Source: Planctomycetota bacterium (lineage in GTDB: Bacteria; Planctomycetota; PUPC01; JABMSA01). From it: a stretch of DNA of 7,624 bases. Each line of letters begins with the position of its first letter. Position 1 is the stretch's first letter. The translations under genes were made by a program, and so were the position numbers. The notes beneath the pieces were generated by a model. The model was not told the DNA's origin, ran no database searches, and saw only the letters and a program-made list of their open reading frames with translations. Below, one piece after another: positions 1 through 7,189 of the stretch. The stretch is taken from contig JABMSA010000367.1 of the NCBI GenBank assembly GCA_013202185.1, positions 1 to 7,624 of the forward strand, in the 5' to 3' direction.

Positions 1-1
1 C

Positions 2-571
2 GCCGCCATCGAGCGGCTCGGTATTTACGCCATCGAGGTGATCCCCCACCGCAACGAGCACGACCGGCTGGCGGCCATCCTCGAGGCCGCCGAGAGGCAC
101 GGGCATCCCGTTTTCAACGGCACCGAGCACAACACAAAGACGCCCATGCCGCTGCTTGACAAATGGTCGGGCAGCGACGAATTCCTCGGGCAGCTCGAGC
201 GCGGCGCCGACGTGCTCATCGGCCACCAGGTGATGGCAGGCTGCGCCCGAATGGGGTACGTCGACGGCGCCGGCGAGCTGTCCGTGCCCGACCGCCGCCA
301 CGGGCTGGGCCTCTTCGGCTTCGTCGGGCGGATGACCCAGACGCCCGAGTCCCTGGCCTTGCTCGAGAGCCTCGGCGCCGGCAATGCCCGGCGGCTGCTC
401 GTGGGCCTGCACGAGGTTCGTCCGTCTTCCGTGGCGTGGGGCATTCGCGCCCGCGCGGAGATAAGCCCCGAGCAACTCAGCGGCGTGGAAGTGACCGCAG
501 GGAAAGCATGCTTTGCCTCGCCTGCTGCGGCCGAATCCCTGAAAAACTGGGCCGAAGAAAACGTCGTGTGA
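2..571 (+). CDS. C-terminal part of a putative PHP-like metal-dependent hydrolase (5' end outside window)
   Basis: The reading frame is already open at the left edge and runs 189 codons to a TGA, so the true start lies upstream; the internal GTG at base 38 is not a convincing start. Codon use is strongly GC-rich, as expected for the host. The fragment begins with helix/strand-like sequence (GIYAIEVIPHRNEHDRL), followed by an alternating pattern and the motif FNGTEHNT at about residues 42-49. This resembles the late metal-binding GTEHN segment I associate with PHP-type phosphoesterase domains. The following part (GADVLIGHQVMAG and onward) is not recognised. The product would be a cytosolic hydrolase with a C-terminal extension, but the N-terminal metal ligands that would prove this are outside the window. 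It converges on the minus-strand gene ending at 727. Family assignment is tentative; the coding call is firm. Confidence 0.6.
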   Translation, partial: AAIERLGIYAIEVIPHRNEHDRLAAILEAAERHGHPVFNGTEHNTKTPMPLLDKWSGSDEFLGQLERGADVLIGHQVMAGCARMGYVDGAGELSVPDRRHGLGLFGFVGRMTQTPESLALLESLGAGNARRLLVGLHEVRPSSVAWGIRARAEISPEQLSGVEVTAGKACFASPAAAESLKNWAEENVV

Positions 572-726
572 GGGAAGAAGCTGTCCGTCGCGCGTCCTGT
601 CCGCCGACCCGTCCGTTCCGGAATCCTCTACCCCTCCGAAAGCCCAAGAGTTTTTGAAGGGGGGCCTGCCTGGGAAGGCGTGGGTCGAAGAGCATTCAGC
701 TCAAGTCGGGGCGCAAACGCAAACTC
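572..726. other. Convergent intergenic spacer, no gene seen
   Basis: This spacer separates the stops of two convergent genes. It holds a weak inverted pair, CCCCTCC near 631-637 against GAAGGGG near 656-662, with a long loop and one mismatch, next to a TTTTT run at 651-655. It could contribute to transcription termination but is not a clean intrinsic terminator. I see no ribosome binding site followed by a credible reading frame. Confidence 0.4.
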
Positions 727-3600
727 TCAAGATGGAGTGCGCGCTTGCTGCAAGGCTTGGGCTGTCCATTCGAATGCCTCACCCAACCACGTTAAGATAG
801 CGTCGGCTGCATTCTTGCCTTGAATCCCAGGCTTTGGCGTGCCGTCGACGTCTTCTGGATGAGCAGTCTTTGCCTCTTGTCGACACTCGTGGATGGTCTG
901 AAAACGCTTCTTGGGCATGGGAAAAGTCTTGACAAACTTTCCAAAGTTCAATTGATTATGGTAACTGCGCTCCGCGAACTTCTTCCCTTCCTCTTCTGAT
1001 ATTCCCATTTCCCTGTGGTAACTGGTGTAGATGTGCCTTACAATACATTGGCCGACGTTGTCAGCTACGGTGGCGAAGTTGTCCCAATTTTCTGCCCCAT
1101 ATTCTTCCCGGCAAACTCCCAACACCCCCGCCAAGACACCGCACCTTTGCGCGCCAAAAAGCTCTTCATAGTTTAACTGCTCGGGGTCGACCATGTCCGA
1201 ACTCTCGCCGAACAACCATGTCAGAACATCGAGGAGTTTCACGTCTTGACGGTTCTTCAGTGTCGACATGCATCCCCGTGCAGCTTGAAGAAGCATCCCG
1301 TGAGGCGATGTGTCCTTGATGTATCTATCGAGCACTTGCACCCCCTCCGGTGAGCGACACGATTTCAGAAACTCGATCGCGGCGAGCTGTACTAGCTCCT
1401 CTGGATGGGGCGGAATAAGATACTTTTCTACCTGTGGAAGGAGTTGAGGGTCACCCAGGTTGGACGCGTGTTTGAGCCACTCCCTTGTAGGATCGGTCGA
1501 GTTGTACTCTGGTCGTTCTTGTTCGAGCCGTTCTCGTATAGCGGCCAGGGCCTGTTTGAGCCGGGCCAAAGCCTTTCCATCCTTTTCAGTCTGCTCCCGG
1601 TCCTTTAGAGCTTTGATACTGCGCTGATCAGCCATCCGCGAACAGGCCCCGTATGCCTTTCTACGTTCACGTTCCGAGCCGTGAGAAATCCTCTCATGTA
1701 TGCTCTGCAAACAGTCATCTGAGGGAGTCATCCCTTCCTCCAGACTGCAATCGCATAGTTTGCCGATGGACTCTATGGCAGCAGCCCGGATCCTGACGTC
1801 GTAATCATTTCCCGACACAAATCTACCGGCTTCACACAGAACCTGGAGTGATTCCTCGCCACCCGCTTGTTCGATTTGGTTTATGACCGCGAGCTTCGGC
1901 TTGATACTCAAATCGGAATTGATGAGTGCCGTCGCACAATTATAAAAGTTTAGTTTTAGTCGCCTTGCCACACCCAGCAAGTAAAGCGAAAGGACGCCAT
2001 TGACAAATAGGCCTTGGTGAACAAGTGCTTCAACAACTTGTGCATCGAATTTACCTAGCCAGCTTTCTACTTGACCATACGCTGAGGATAGACGGTTGCT
2101 ATCCCGCTTGCTTATGCAGAATTCTTGAGCCACCTCCAAGACTATCCTAACGATTGCTATTCCTAGTTTATCGCTGCTGCAGAGCAAAGGCTCCAAGAGA
2201 TATGCAAGTTCTTTTGGCGACTTTGGTGAGGTGGCTGTTCTTACCAAGTCTTTCAACACATGCTCGAGATTCAATTCCTGAGATATCTCGACATATCTTT
2301 GCCTGGTATCTTCGGTCACTAAGGCGTCGTCGGCGACGAGCTGTCGCGCAAAGCTGTTCAGTTGGACCGTTTTCCGACGATCTTCGACCTTTGGAGGAAT
2401 CGAACAAGCCAGAATAAGCGCCGTAACTATCGGCGCCATCTTCCTTCCGTCATCTGGTGCAGCGTTAGTTATTGCCTTGGATCCAGTTTCTGCAATATTA
2501 TCCAATGATCCAAATATCTCCGAAATGCACTGAGGATCTCGTAACTGACGGATGCCTTCAGACTCGCTTAAACAAATCCTTCGAAGAATCATCTCGCCAC
2601 GCGACGCGGCACATCTACTCAGTGCCTTGACGCATGCGGAACTAGCATTAGCGTTGGAGACATTCTTTGCGAGGTTCAGGCTGGCATTGCAGAGAGCATC
2701 ATCTGCAGAACTATAAGCGTCCATCACAGCCGCGACCACTTTGCCACGGTGCGTACGCAATGTGACATCTGGGAGTTCGGTCAAACTTATCAGGAAATCA
2801 GAACTTACAAGTTTGGCGGCGAGGTTCGCCACTCCATCGCGTATCTCTTCACCCCGGCTCCACACCCCAAGCGATTGCCTAAGAGCTTCTCGCAACTTTG
2901 TTTTGGTGCCCTTCAACTGGTTTGGTTCCATGTTTCCACAGATGCTCAGAAGATCAAGGTTGGTCTTGCCGGAATGCTGCTTTCCAACCTCTGACAGAAT
3001 CTTGTGAATCAAGGACGGTCGGGTCATTGCCGTGAGACAATCCAGGGTCCCGCTGTACACTTCAGTACTTGCATCCCGCGAGGAAAGAAGCTGCTTAAGA
3101 AGTTCCCACACAGCGGCCACCGAATGTGAACGTACACCTTTCCTGGATAGAGCCTCGAGCGCCGCACGTTGGAATTCCTCGACCTGAATTTGGCGCTGAA
3201 AGGCAACAGGGCTGCCTTCTATCTCGCCAGAGAGCCAATCATGCAAGAGCTGCCGCATGTCACCGTCCAGCTTCTTGTGCTTTAACTCTCGCACAGCATG
3301 CAAGCGAATCTCTGCATTCTGAGCGTTCAAAGCTGCGTGTTTGAGGAAAGAGTTTGCTAGTTGGCTTTCGCTTCTTCCGAAGACTTCGAACGCCGTTTGA
3401 AGCCACTCAGGACGGGTGCGTGAAGTAGCTGCTGTCGATACGAGCAGGGCAGAAGCGAAAGCAACTGCCTCGCTATCTGAACCTACCAAGGATTCAAGAA
3501 GGCCCTTTACATGAGACGATGTGCAATGTTTCAGTTCCAAGATTCTCGTTGCGAGATGCAAACTCTCTTCACTGTTCTTTTGGGCTTCTTTATTTGACAC
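727..3600 (-). CDS. Large HEAT-repeat-like protein with C-terminal HEPN-like R-x6-H motif
   Basis: A 957-residue protein starting at GTG (3598-3600). The start is fixed by AAGGAGG at 3608-3614, seven bases upstream. The sequence is almost entirely helical, with degenerate HEAT-like units, for example around residues 95-105 (AEIRLHAVREL), 598-615 (VRIRAAAIESIGKL), 640-668 and 731-757. There is no signal peptide or membrane segment, so it is probably cytosolic. The last ~110 residues form a separate helical module. It contains SYHNQLNFGKF (879-889), then ECRQEAKTAHP, in which R907 and H914 fit the R-x4-6-H signature of HEPN RNases. An amphipathic helix follows (AADAILTWLGEAFEW, 931-945), as is usual after that motif in HEPN folds. 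Established: HEPN domains are common in toxins and antiviral proteins, and HEAT arrays act as scaffolds. Inferred: this may be a sensor/scaffold fused to an RNase-like effector. The gene is clearly less GC-rich than its neighbours and has its own promoter, which suggests horizontal acquisition. No partner gene is adjacent. HEPN identity is unproven, and it could be only a HEAT protein with a helical tail. Confidence 0.8.
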   Translation of the reverse strand: MSNKEAQKNSEESLHLATRILELKHCTSSHVKGLLESLVGSDSEAVAFASALLVSTAATSRTRPEWLQTAFEVFGRSESQLANSFLKHAALNAQNAEIRLHAVRELKHKKLDGDMRQLLHDWLSGEIEGSPVAFQRQIQVEEFQRAALEALSRKGVRSHSVAAVWELLKQLLSSRDASTEVYSGTLDCLTAMTRPSLIHKILSEVGKQHSGKTNLDLLSICGNMEPNQLKGTKTKLREALRQSLGVWSRGEEIRDGVANLAAKLVSSDFLISLTELPDVTLRTHRGKVVAAVMDAYSSADDALCNASLNLAKNVSNANASSACVKALSRCAASRGEMILRRICLSESEGIRQLRDPQCISEIFGSLDNIAETGSKAITNAAPDDGRKMAPIVTALILACSIPPKVEDRRKTVQLNSFARQLVADDALVTEDTRQRYVEISQELNLEHVLKDLVRTATSPKSPKELAYLLEPLLCSSDKLGIAIVRIVLEVAQEFCISKRDSNRLSSAYGQVESWLGKFDAQVVEALVHQGLFVNGVLSLYLLGVARRLKLNFYNCATALINSDLSIKPKLAVINQIEQAGGEESLQVLCEAGRFVSGNDYDVRIRAAAIESIGKLCDCSLEEGMTPSDDCLQSIHERISHGSERERRKAYGACSRMADQRSIKALKDREQTEKDGKALARLKQALAAIRERLEQERPEYNSTDPTREWLKHASNLGDPQLLPQVEKYLIPPHPEELVQLAAIEFLKSCRSPEGVQVLDRYIKDTSPHGMLLQAARGCMSTLKNRQDVKLLDVLTWLFGESSDMVDPEQLNYEELFGAQRCGVLAGVLGVCREEYGAENWDNFATVADNVGQCIVRHIYTSYHREMGISEEEGKKFAERSYHNQLNFGKFVKTFPMPKKRFQTIHECRQEAKTAHPEDVDGTPKPGIQGKNAADAILTWLGEAFEWTAQALQQARTPS

Positions 3601-3607
3601 GTTAACG

Positions 3608-3614
3608 CCTCCTT
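3608..3614 (-). promoter_or_regulatory. Strong ribosome binding site of the HEAT/HEPN-like gene
   Basis: On the minus strand this reads AAGGAGG, a near-perfect anti-Shine-Dalgarno match, seven bases before the GTG at 3598-3600. It settles the use of a GTG start and argues that the gene is translated. Confidence 0.85.
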
Positions 3615-3639
3615 GTGTCTGACTTTCGGGAAGGGCTCT

Positions 3640-3659
3640 GTGTCAGCCTGACCCCTGAC
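3640..3659. repeat. REP-like palindromic repeat GTCAG-C-CTGAC
   Basis: Bases 3642-3652 form an 11-base palindrome with five-base arms around one central base (GTCAGCCTGAC), followed by CCCCTGAC, which repeats one arm. I recall similar short 'GTCAGGCTGACCCC' elements dispersed in genomes carrying REP-associated tyrosine transposases; that link is from memory. The copy lies in the predicted 5' leader of the HEAT/HEPN-like gene, between its promoter and its ribosome binding site. It has the same geometry as the GTGCC-A-GGCAC palindromes near the right end of the window. Confidence 0.55.
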
Positions 3660-3773
3660 CGCTTTGAGCGGGACGGCAAGTCCAAATCCTGGTCATGCTA
3701 TTGACTTGGCAATACAAGATGCAGATCACAGACATGCAGTGCCCTTCGGGTTCTCACTGGCGAACAGGTTGCC

Positions 3774-3802
3774 ATTATACCACGCGCAGCGGCAGCATTC
3801 AA
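3774..3802 (-). promoter_or_regulatory. Sigma70-like promoter reading toward the HEAT/HEPN-like gene
   Basis: On the minus strand the -35 box TTGAAT (3797-3802) and the -10 box TATAAT (3774-3779, perfect consensus) are separated by exactly 17 bases. Transcription would start near 3767, giving a leader of about 165 bases before the GTG at 3600. The leader is long and holds the REP-like palindrome at 3642-3652. The boxes sit in the spacer downstream of the truncated URO-D-family gene, so the HEAT gene need not depend on read-through. Predicted from sequence only. Confidence 0.65.
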
Positions 3803-3870
3803 CAGTAAGCGCTCCCGGATGTCCCAGCGCAGGTGCATGGCCGCCCGCTTCTAATCGGGCCGACACAACA

Positions 3871-4314
3871 CTAATGCCGAGCCGCCCCTGAGGCGGATGC
3901 CCGCGAGCCGAGCCCGGCCACACACGCCATGACATCATAGTCGCGCTCGGATTTCAAGTACCTTTCGATGCAGGGCGAAGCCATGCCCCGTGCGCGCAAC
4001 TCGGCGGAGTCCGGCCGGACGCACGACACCTCGCCGCGCGGCGTGATCAACGTGTGCGTGATGCGCTCGCCGTCGGAAGTGGTCTTTTCGTCGACGGAGT
4101 CGCGGACGACCCGGAATACGCTTGCGTTGCGTGCCGAGCGGCCCATGCCCAGGAGGGCCTCGATCTCGGGGAGGGTCATCCCCGCAACTTCGGCGGGGAG
4201 GGTGCCGCTCGAGGTCCGGGCCTTGTGCCAGATGTTCAGCCGCGAGACCCAGAGCGTTTTGTCCGGGACCTTGCCATCCAGAATTGCCAGAAAGCGCTCG
4301 CGATTGGTTTTCAT
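3871..4314 (-). pseudogene. Truncated uroporphyrinogen decarboxylase (URO-D) family protein, N-terminal fragment
   Basis: The start is taken at the ATG at 4312-4314 because the product then opens MKTNRERFLAILDGKVPD, typical of the URO-D superfamily, which includes heme-pathway HemE and the corrinoid methyltransferase MtaA/CmuA-like proteins. Homology-like sequence continues through a segment ending SERDYDVMACV near base 3919. The next 15 residues (AGLGSRASASGAARH) look non-native and lead to a stop. The fragment is 147 residues, whereas family members usually have about 340-400, so most of the barrel is missing. The specific substrate cannot be inferred; true HemE is unlikely given the divergence and context. 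The ATG overlaps the stop of the upstream gene (TGATG, 4312-4316) and has no obvious ribosome binding site of its own, so any translation would depend on coupling. Probably a dead remnant. Confidence 0.65.
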
Positions 4315-4577
4315 CACTCGGGGGTGATCTGCCGCAAGCCCGAGCCGTCGAGGTTGCGGTACCAGATGCGATAGAACCCATCGGTTCGGTTTGATTCCCA
4401 CACCACGAAACCTTTGCCGAGTGCGCCCATCCTTTCCCAGTCTTCGCGCCAGTATTCCGGAGAATCATAATCGGCTGCGCCGGCCGCGCCCAACATCAGC
4501 GCGCACAACACCAGGGCAATGCACATCCGAGCCGACAATCGGCGGCTGAGTGCGCCCCTGTTTTCACAAGTGATCAT
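4314..4577 (-). pseudogene. Truncated secreted PD40/WD40-like (TolB-type) beta-propeller protein
   Basis: An 87-residue product from the ATG at 4575-4577, chosen because AAGGA (4586-4590) lies eight bases upstream. Residues 1-35 form a signal peptide: a basic n-region with RR at 12-13, a hydrophobic core CIALVLCALMLG at 19-30, and AAGAA before DYDSP as the likely signal peptidase I site. The mature part begins with YWREDWERMGALGKGF, then one PD40-type blade: VVWESNRTDGFYRIW then NLDGSGLRQITPE. Such proteins normally carry several blades and are much longer, so this one stops after its first repeat. The stop overlaps the start of the URO-D-family remnant by one base. It retains a promoter (4638-4666) and a ribosome binding site, so a short exported peptide could still be made. 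Alternatively it is an intact small protein, which I think less likely. Confidence 0.6.
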
Positions 4578-4637
4578 TTGTTGTTTCCTTTCAAGAGGCC
4601 GGCCAGGATTTCACAGAAAAACTCCCGTACCAGACAT

Positions 4638-4666
4638 ATTGTATCCGGCGCTGAGTGCTTTTTCAA
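4638..4666 (-). promoter_or_regulatory. Sigma70-like promoter for the PD40 / URO-D remnant pair
   Basis: On the minus strand TTGAAA (4661-4666) and TACAAT (4638-4643) are separated by 17 bases. The expected start is near 4631, about 54 bases before the ATG at 4577. It runs divergently from the promoter at 4746-4773. Promoter and ribosome binding site are preserved although both downstream genes are truncated. Confidence 0.6.
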
Positions 4667-4745
4667 CAACGGTCGGCGGGGCGCAACCTTCACGGACTTG
4701 AGCCGTCATCCGGATCCTGGAACCGCGCGCGGGCAGAGATTCTCG

Positions 4746-4773
4746 TTGACAAACCCGCCCGCAGCATTATGAT
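4746..4773 (+). promoter_or_regulatory. Sigma70-like promoter for the TPR-like protein gene
   Basis: A perfect -35 box TTGACA (4746-4751) and a -10 box TATGAT (4768-4773) are separated by 16 bases. Transcription would begin near 4780, roughly 30 bases before the ATG at 4812, with GGAGG at 4801-4805 in the leader. Confidence 0.6.
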
Positions 4774-4811
4774 GGTAAGAGAAACGTTTTTCGGCCCGCG
4801 GGAGGCGATCA

Positions 4812-6482
4812 ATGAAAAGGCTCAGACGCTCAACGAGAATAATCCTGCTTGTCGCGTCGCTTGGCGCCGTGCTCGGGGTGTTGCATCTCTGTCTGAGGCC
4901 GGGTATCAATTCTCCCTCGTGGTGGCTCACGGAGGCGGTGGACCAGTCGTTCTTCACCGGGTTCGAGTCGCAGCACCAGGAGTACCTCCTCGGGCAGGTG
5001 GCCAGGGCCCAGGCCGAAAGCGGCAACATCGCCGATGCGATCGGTACCGTCAAGACCATTCGCGAGCCGGTGCCGCCGTTTGTCACCAAAATACGCAAGT
5101 GGTTGAACGACCTCCTGATTCGGATAAAAATAAGGAGAGCGCCGCCGGCCCAGCCTGTCTTCAATCTGTCTCTTGACGCGCTGCTGCAGTCCGAAGCGCG
5201 GGCGCACGCTGCAATCGCGGCGGCACAAGTGAGGGCGGGCGATTTTGCCGGCGCTGCGGCTACCGCCCAGGACATCGACACACGCACGCTGGCTCACGCC
5301 GAAGCATGGCTGAGCATCGGTGCGGCCCAGGCAAACGATGGCGACTTCGCCGCCGCACGGGACACCGCCGGGAAGATGACCGATCCCGCCTCCACACACA
5401 TGGCGTGGGGAAGGATCCACATCTACAAGACCATCCTCATCGCAAAGGCGAAGGCCGGCGATCTTTCGGAGGCGCGAAAGATGCTCAAGAACCTGCCCGA
5501 GCGGTTTCCGCTTTACGGCCTGAGAATGCAGGAGCGGTTTCAGATAGACCTCGTTAAGCTCCTTGCCGAAAAACGCAACCTGACTGATACGAGATCCGTT
5601 GTCAATGACATCGAAGACCCCTACGCCAGGGCGTCGGCCCAATGCGCAATCGCGGAGGTCCTTGCGCGCTCGGGCCGTATCGACGACGCCAAAGCCGCCG
5701 CACAACAGATCGAGCGCGGCGCGATGCAAAACCGGGCGCAGGCGGAGATCGCTTACGGCCTGGCCGCCGCCGGCAGCGCGCCCAAAGCCATGGGAGTAGC
5801 CGGGGCAATCGCCGATGCAAACGCCAGGTCGTTTGCCTGCCTGCGAGTGTGCGAAGCCCAACTCGATAAAGGCGATATGGAAGGCGCAAAGACCGCCGCG
5901 CGGCAGATCGCCGACCGAACCTGCAGGGGCGATGCGTACTGCGCTATGCTGAGCGCACAACTCGAGGCCGGTGACCTCGCCGGCGCCCGGGCCACGGTCG
6001 AGCTTGTCTCCGACGACGACAAGACCGCCGCGTTGCTTTCAATTGCAGAGGCCCACGCCGCAGCGGGGGATCTGTCGCGAGCGATGGATTTCATCGCACT
6101 CGCAAGAGGGGCTGCCGACGCCGGCAGCGCCGCCGGGCGGACGAAGTCATATCAAGCCGTTGCGGAGACCCAGGCAAGAATCGGCGACATCGTCGCCGCC
6201 GCCGTGACGATCGGCTCGATGACGAAAGGCTACCGCTTCAGCTCCGGCGACGATTCGGCCTGGAGCGAGCCCGGGCTGCAATCAGTCACATTGGCTCGAC
6301 TGAGGCTGAAGATGCTGCGGGCAACGGCCAAGGCATACGCCGCCGGAACCGCGCCGCTCGACGAGCTTCGCCGGCACACCAAGACGCTCAAGACCCCCCT
6401 CGAGCGCGCCCACGCCTACCTGGGAGCGGCCGAAGGGCTCATACAAAAACAAGCCGCCGATCGCCGCAACCAAACCGACTGA
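4812..6482 (+). CDS. Membrane-anchored or exported TPR-like repeat protein, alanine-rich
   Basis: A 556-residue protein. The ATG at 4812 is preceded by GGAGG at 4801-4805 with six bases between, and by a good promoter. Residues 1-9 are basic (MKRLRRSTR) and 10-28 form one hydrophobic segment (ILLVASLGAVLGVLHLCL), a signal anchor or uncleaved signal peptide; I see no clear cleavage site. From about residue 60 to 465 there are about ten degenerate helix-turn-helix units. Each has a small-residue helix, a glycine turn (usually GD), then an A-rich helix. The turn residues fall near 71, 143, 177, 216, 288, 321, 354, 387, 419 and 458, about 33 apart in the regular stretch 288-419. Typical units are AAQVRAGDFAGAAATA and SAQLEAGDLAGARATV. 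A basic segment at 92-110 (KIRKWLNDLLIRIKIRR) interrupts the early units. TPR-type solenoids act as protein-interaction scaffolds, probably on the outer face of the inner membrane here. The partner is unknown. The gene appears complete and monocistronic. Confidence 0.85.
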   Translation: MKRLRRSTRIILLVASLGAVLGVLHLCLRPGINSPSWWLTEAVDQSFFTGFESQHQEYLLGQVARAQAESGNIADAIGTVKTIREPVPPFVTKIRKWLNDLLIRIKIRRAPPAQPVFNLSLDALLQSEARAHAAIAAAQVRAGDFAGAAATAQDIDTRTLAHAEAWLSIGAAQANDGDFAAARDTAGKMTDPASTHMAWGRIHIYKTILIAKAKAGDLSEARKMLKNLPERFPLYGLRMQERFQIDLVKLLAEKRNLTDTRSVVNDIEDPYARASAQCAIAEVLARSGRIDDAKAAAQQIERGAMQNRAQAEIAYGLAAAGSAPKAMGVAGAIADANARSFACLRVCEAQLDKGDMEGAKTAARQIADRTCRGDAYCAMLSAQLEAGDLAGARATVELVSDDDKTAALLSIAEAHAAAGDLSRAMDFIALARGAADAGSAAGRTKSYQAVAETQARIGDIVAAAVTIGSMTKGYRFSSGDDSAWSEPGLQSVTLARLRLKMLRATAKAYAAGTAPLDELRRHTKTLKTPLERAHAYLGAAEGLIQKQAADRRNQTD

Positions 6483-6808
6483 AAATGCACGGCCGGCCAA
6501 TCGCCGCCGGACGCTTTCCCACCAAGAATGTAGCAGATAACCCACAAGAACGCAGCCAACGCCCAAGTGCGGCAGCCACCGCAACTTACGCCCACCGTGG
6601 GGCAAATTGCCCCGGTCAGGCTACCTGCGACGCATGCAAAACGACCGAGCGCCCGCAAGCCCCGCAAATACGATCTTCTTCCATTTAACGTGGCCGGTGG
6701 CCGGCGCCGGTGAATCGCACCCCTCCTGCAAGGCAAATGGCACGCCCGTTGCATACACATTAAGCAAGTAACGACGGAACGGGCCGAACGGCCGGGGAGA
6801 GCCATCAC
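6483..6808 (+). other. Intergenic region without a convincing gene
   Basis: This 326-base spacer lies between two plus-strand genes. It holds a perfect odd palindrome at 6599-6613, a CCGGCGCCGG palindrome at 6701-6710, and a short hairpin GGCCG-AA-CGGCC at 6782-6793 touching the ribosome binding site of the next gene. I find no intrinsic terminator with a T-run after the TPR-like gene and no good -35/-10 pair before the lipoprotein gene. Open frames across it lack ribosome binding sites and recognisable domains. Confidence 0.5.
6599..6613. repeat. Perfect odd palindrome GGGGCAA-A-TTGCCCC
   Basis: Seven-base arms surround a single central A. The size and symmetry would suit a dimeric repressor site or a hairpin, but it lies about 200 bases upstream of the next start with no clear promoter beside it. 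Function unknown. Confidence 0.4.
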
Positions 6809-7189
6809 ATGGACAGATCATCAACACTACTGCTGATCGCCGTCGCGCTCGCCATTCTCATGATGTCGACCGCAGGCTGCACCCAAAGAAAACCCGGCAT
6901 AAACGCCGTCAAGGTTGAGGAAGCGCTTGCGTGGCACGAGTCGCTCAACAGCGCAATAACCGAAGCGAAACAAAGGCACACCCTCATCGCCGTCGACGTC
7001 TACACCAACAGGTGCAGTTGGTGCAAGAGGATGGAGAAAAGCACACTGTCCGATTCAGATGTCAAGAATCGACTGAGGAAGTTTTCGCTGCTCAAGCTCG
7101 ACGCGCGCGTTTCCGCCATCCGTCGCTTGCCGTCAAGCCTTGACAGCCGGCCTGTGCCATGCGGCCTCCGGTACGCGCGGCCCACTTAA
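6809..7189 (+). pseudogene. Truncated thioredoxin-like lipoprotein, C-terminus replaced by repeat sequence
   Basis: The ATG at 6809 follows a GGAG motif at 6796-6799 by nine bases. Residues 1-24 are a lipoprotein signal: hydrophobic core LLLIAVALAILMM, then STAGC with C24 as the lipidation site (threonine at -3 is unusual but tolerated). The mature part has a linker, then a helix (EEALAWHESLNSAITEAK) and strand (TLIAVDVY) leading to the redox motif C69-S-W-C72, followed by KRM. This matches the thioredoxin_7/DUF255-like group of thioredoxin folds. Homology-like sequence ends at FSLLKLDA (residues 92-99). The rest (RVSAIRRLPSS and onward) is translated from the 148-bp repeat that starts at 7099. 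The cis-proline and last strands and helix of the fold are therefore missing, and the 126-residue product probably cannot fold normally. Before truncation it would have been a periplasmic-facing membrane-tethered oxidoreductase or isomerase. Confidence 0.7.

Noticed and set aside
25..444. Antisense open frame over the PHP-like gene
   Set aside because: Low-complexity, serine/proline/arginine-rich product typical of the complementary strand of GC-rich coding sequence; no ribosome binding site or domain.
3726..3938. Minus-strand open frame of 70 codons upstream of the HEAT gene
   Set aside because: It spans the predicted promoter and the URO-D end in another frame, without a ribosome binding site or recognisable protein features.
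4706..5960. Long minus-strand open frames overlapping the TPR-like gene
   Set aside because: They mirror a GC-rich coding frame, lack recognisable domains and start signals, and conflict with a well-supported gene that has a promoter and ribosome binding site.
6282..6808. Two minus-strand frames with hydrophobic stretches in the spacer and the end of the TPR-like gene
   Set aside because: Their hydrophobic parts partly come from antisense of the TPR-like C-terminus. They lack ribosome binding sites, and I recognise no family.
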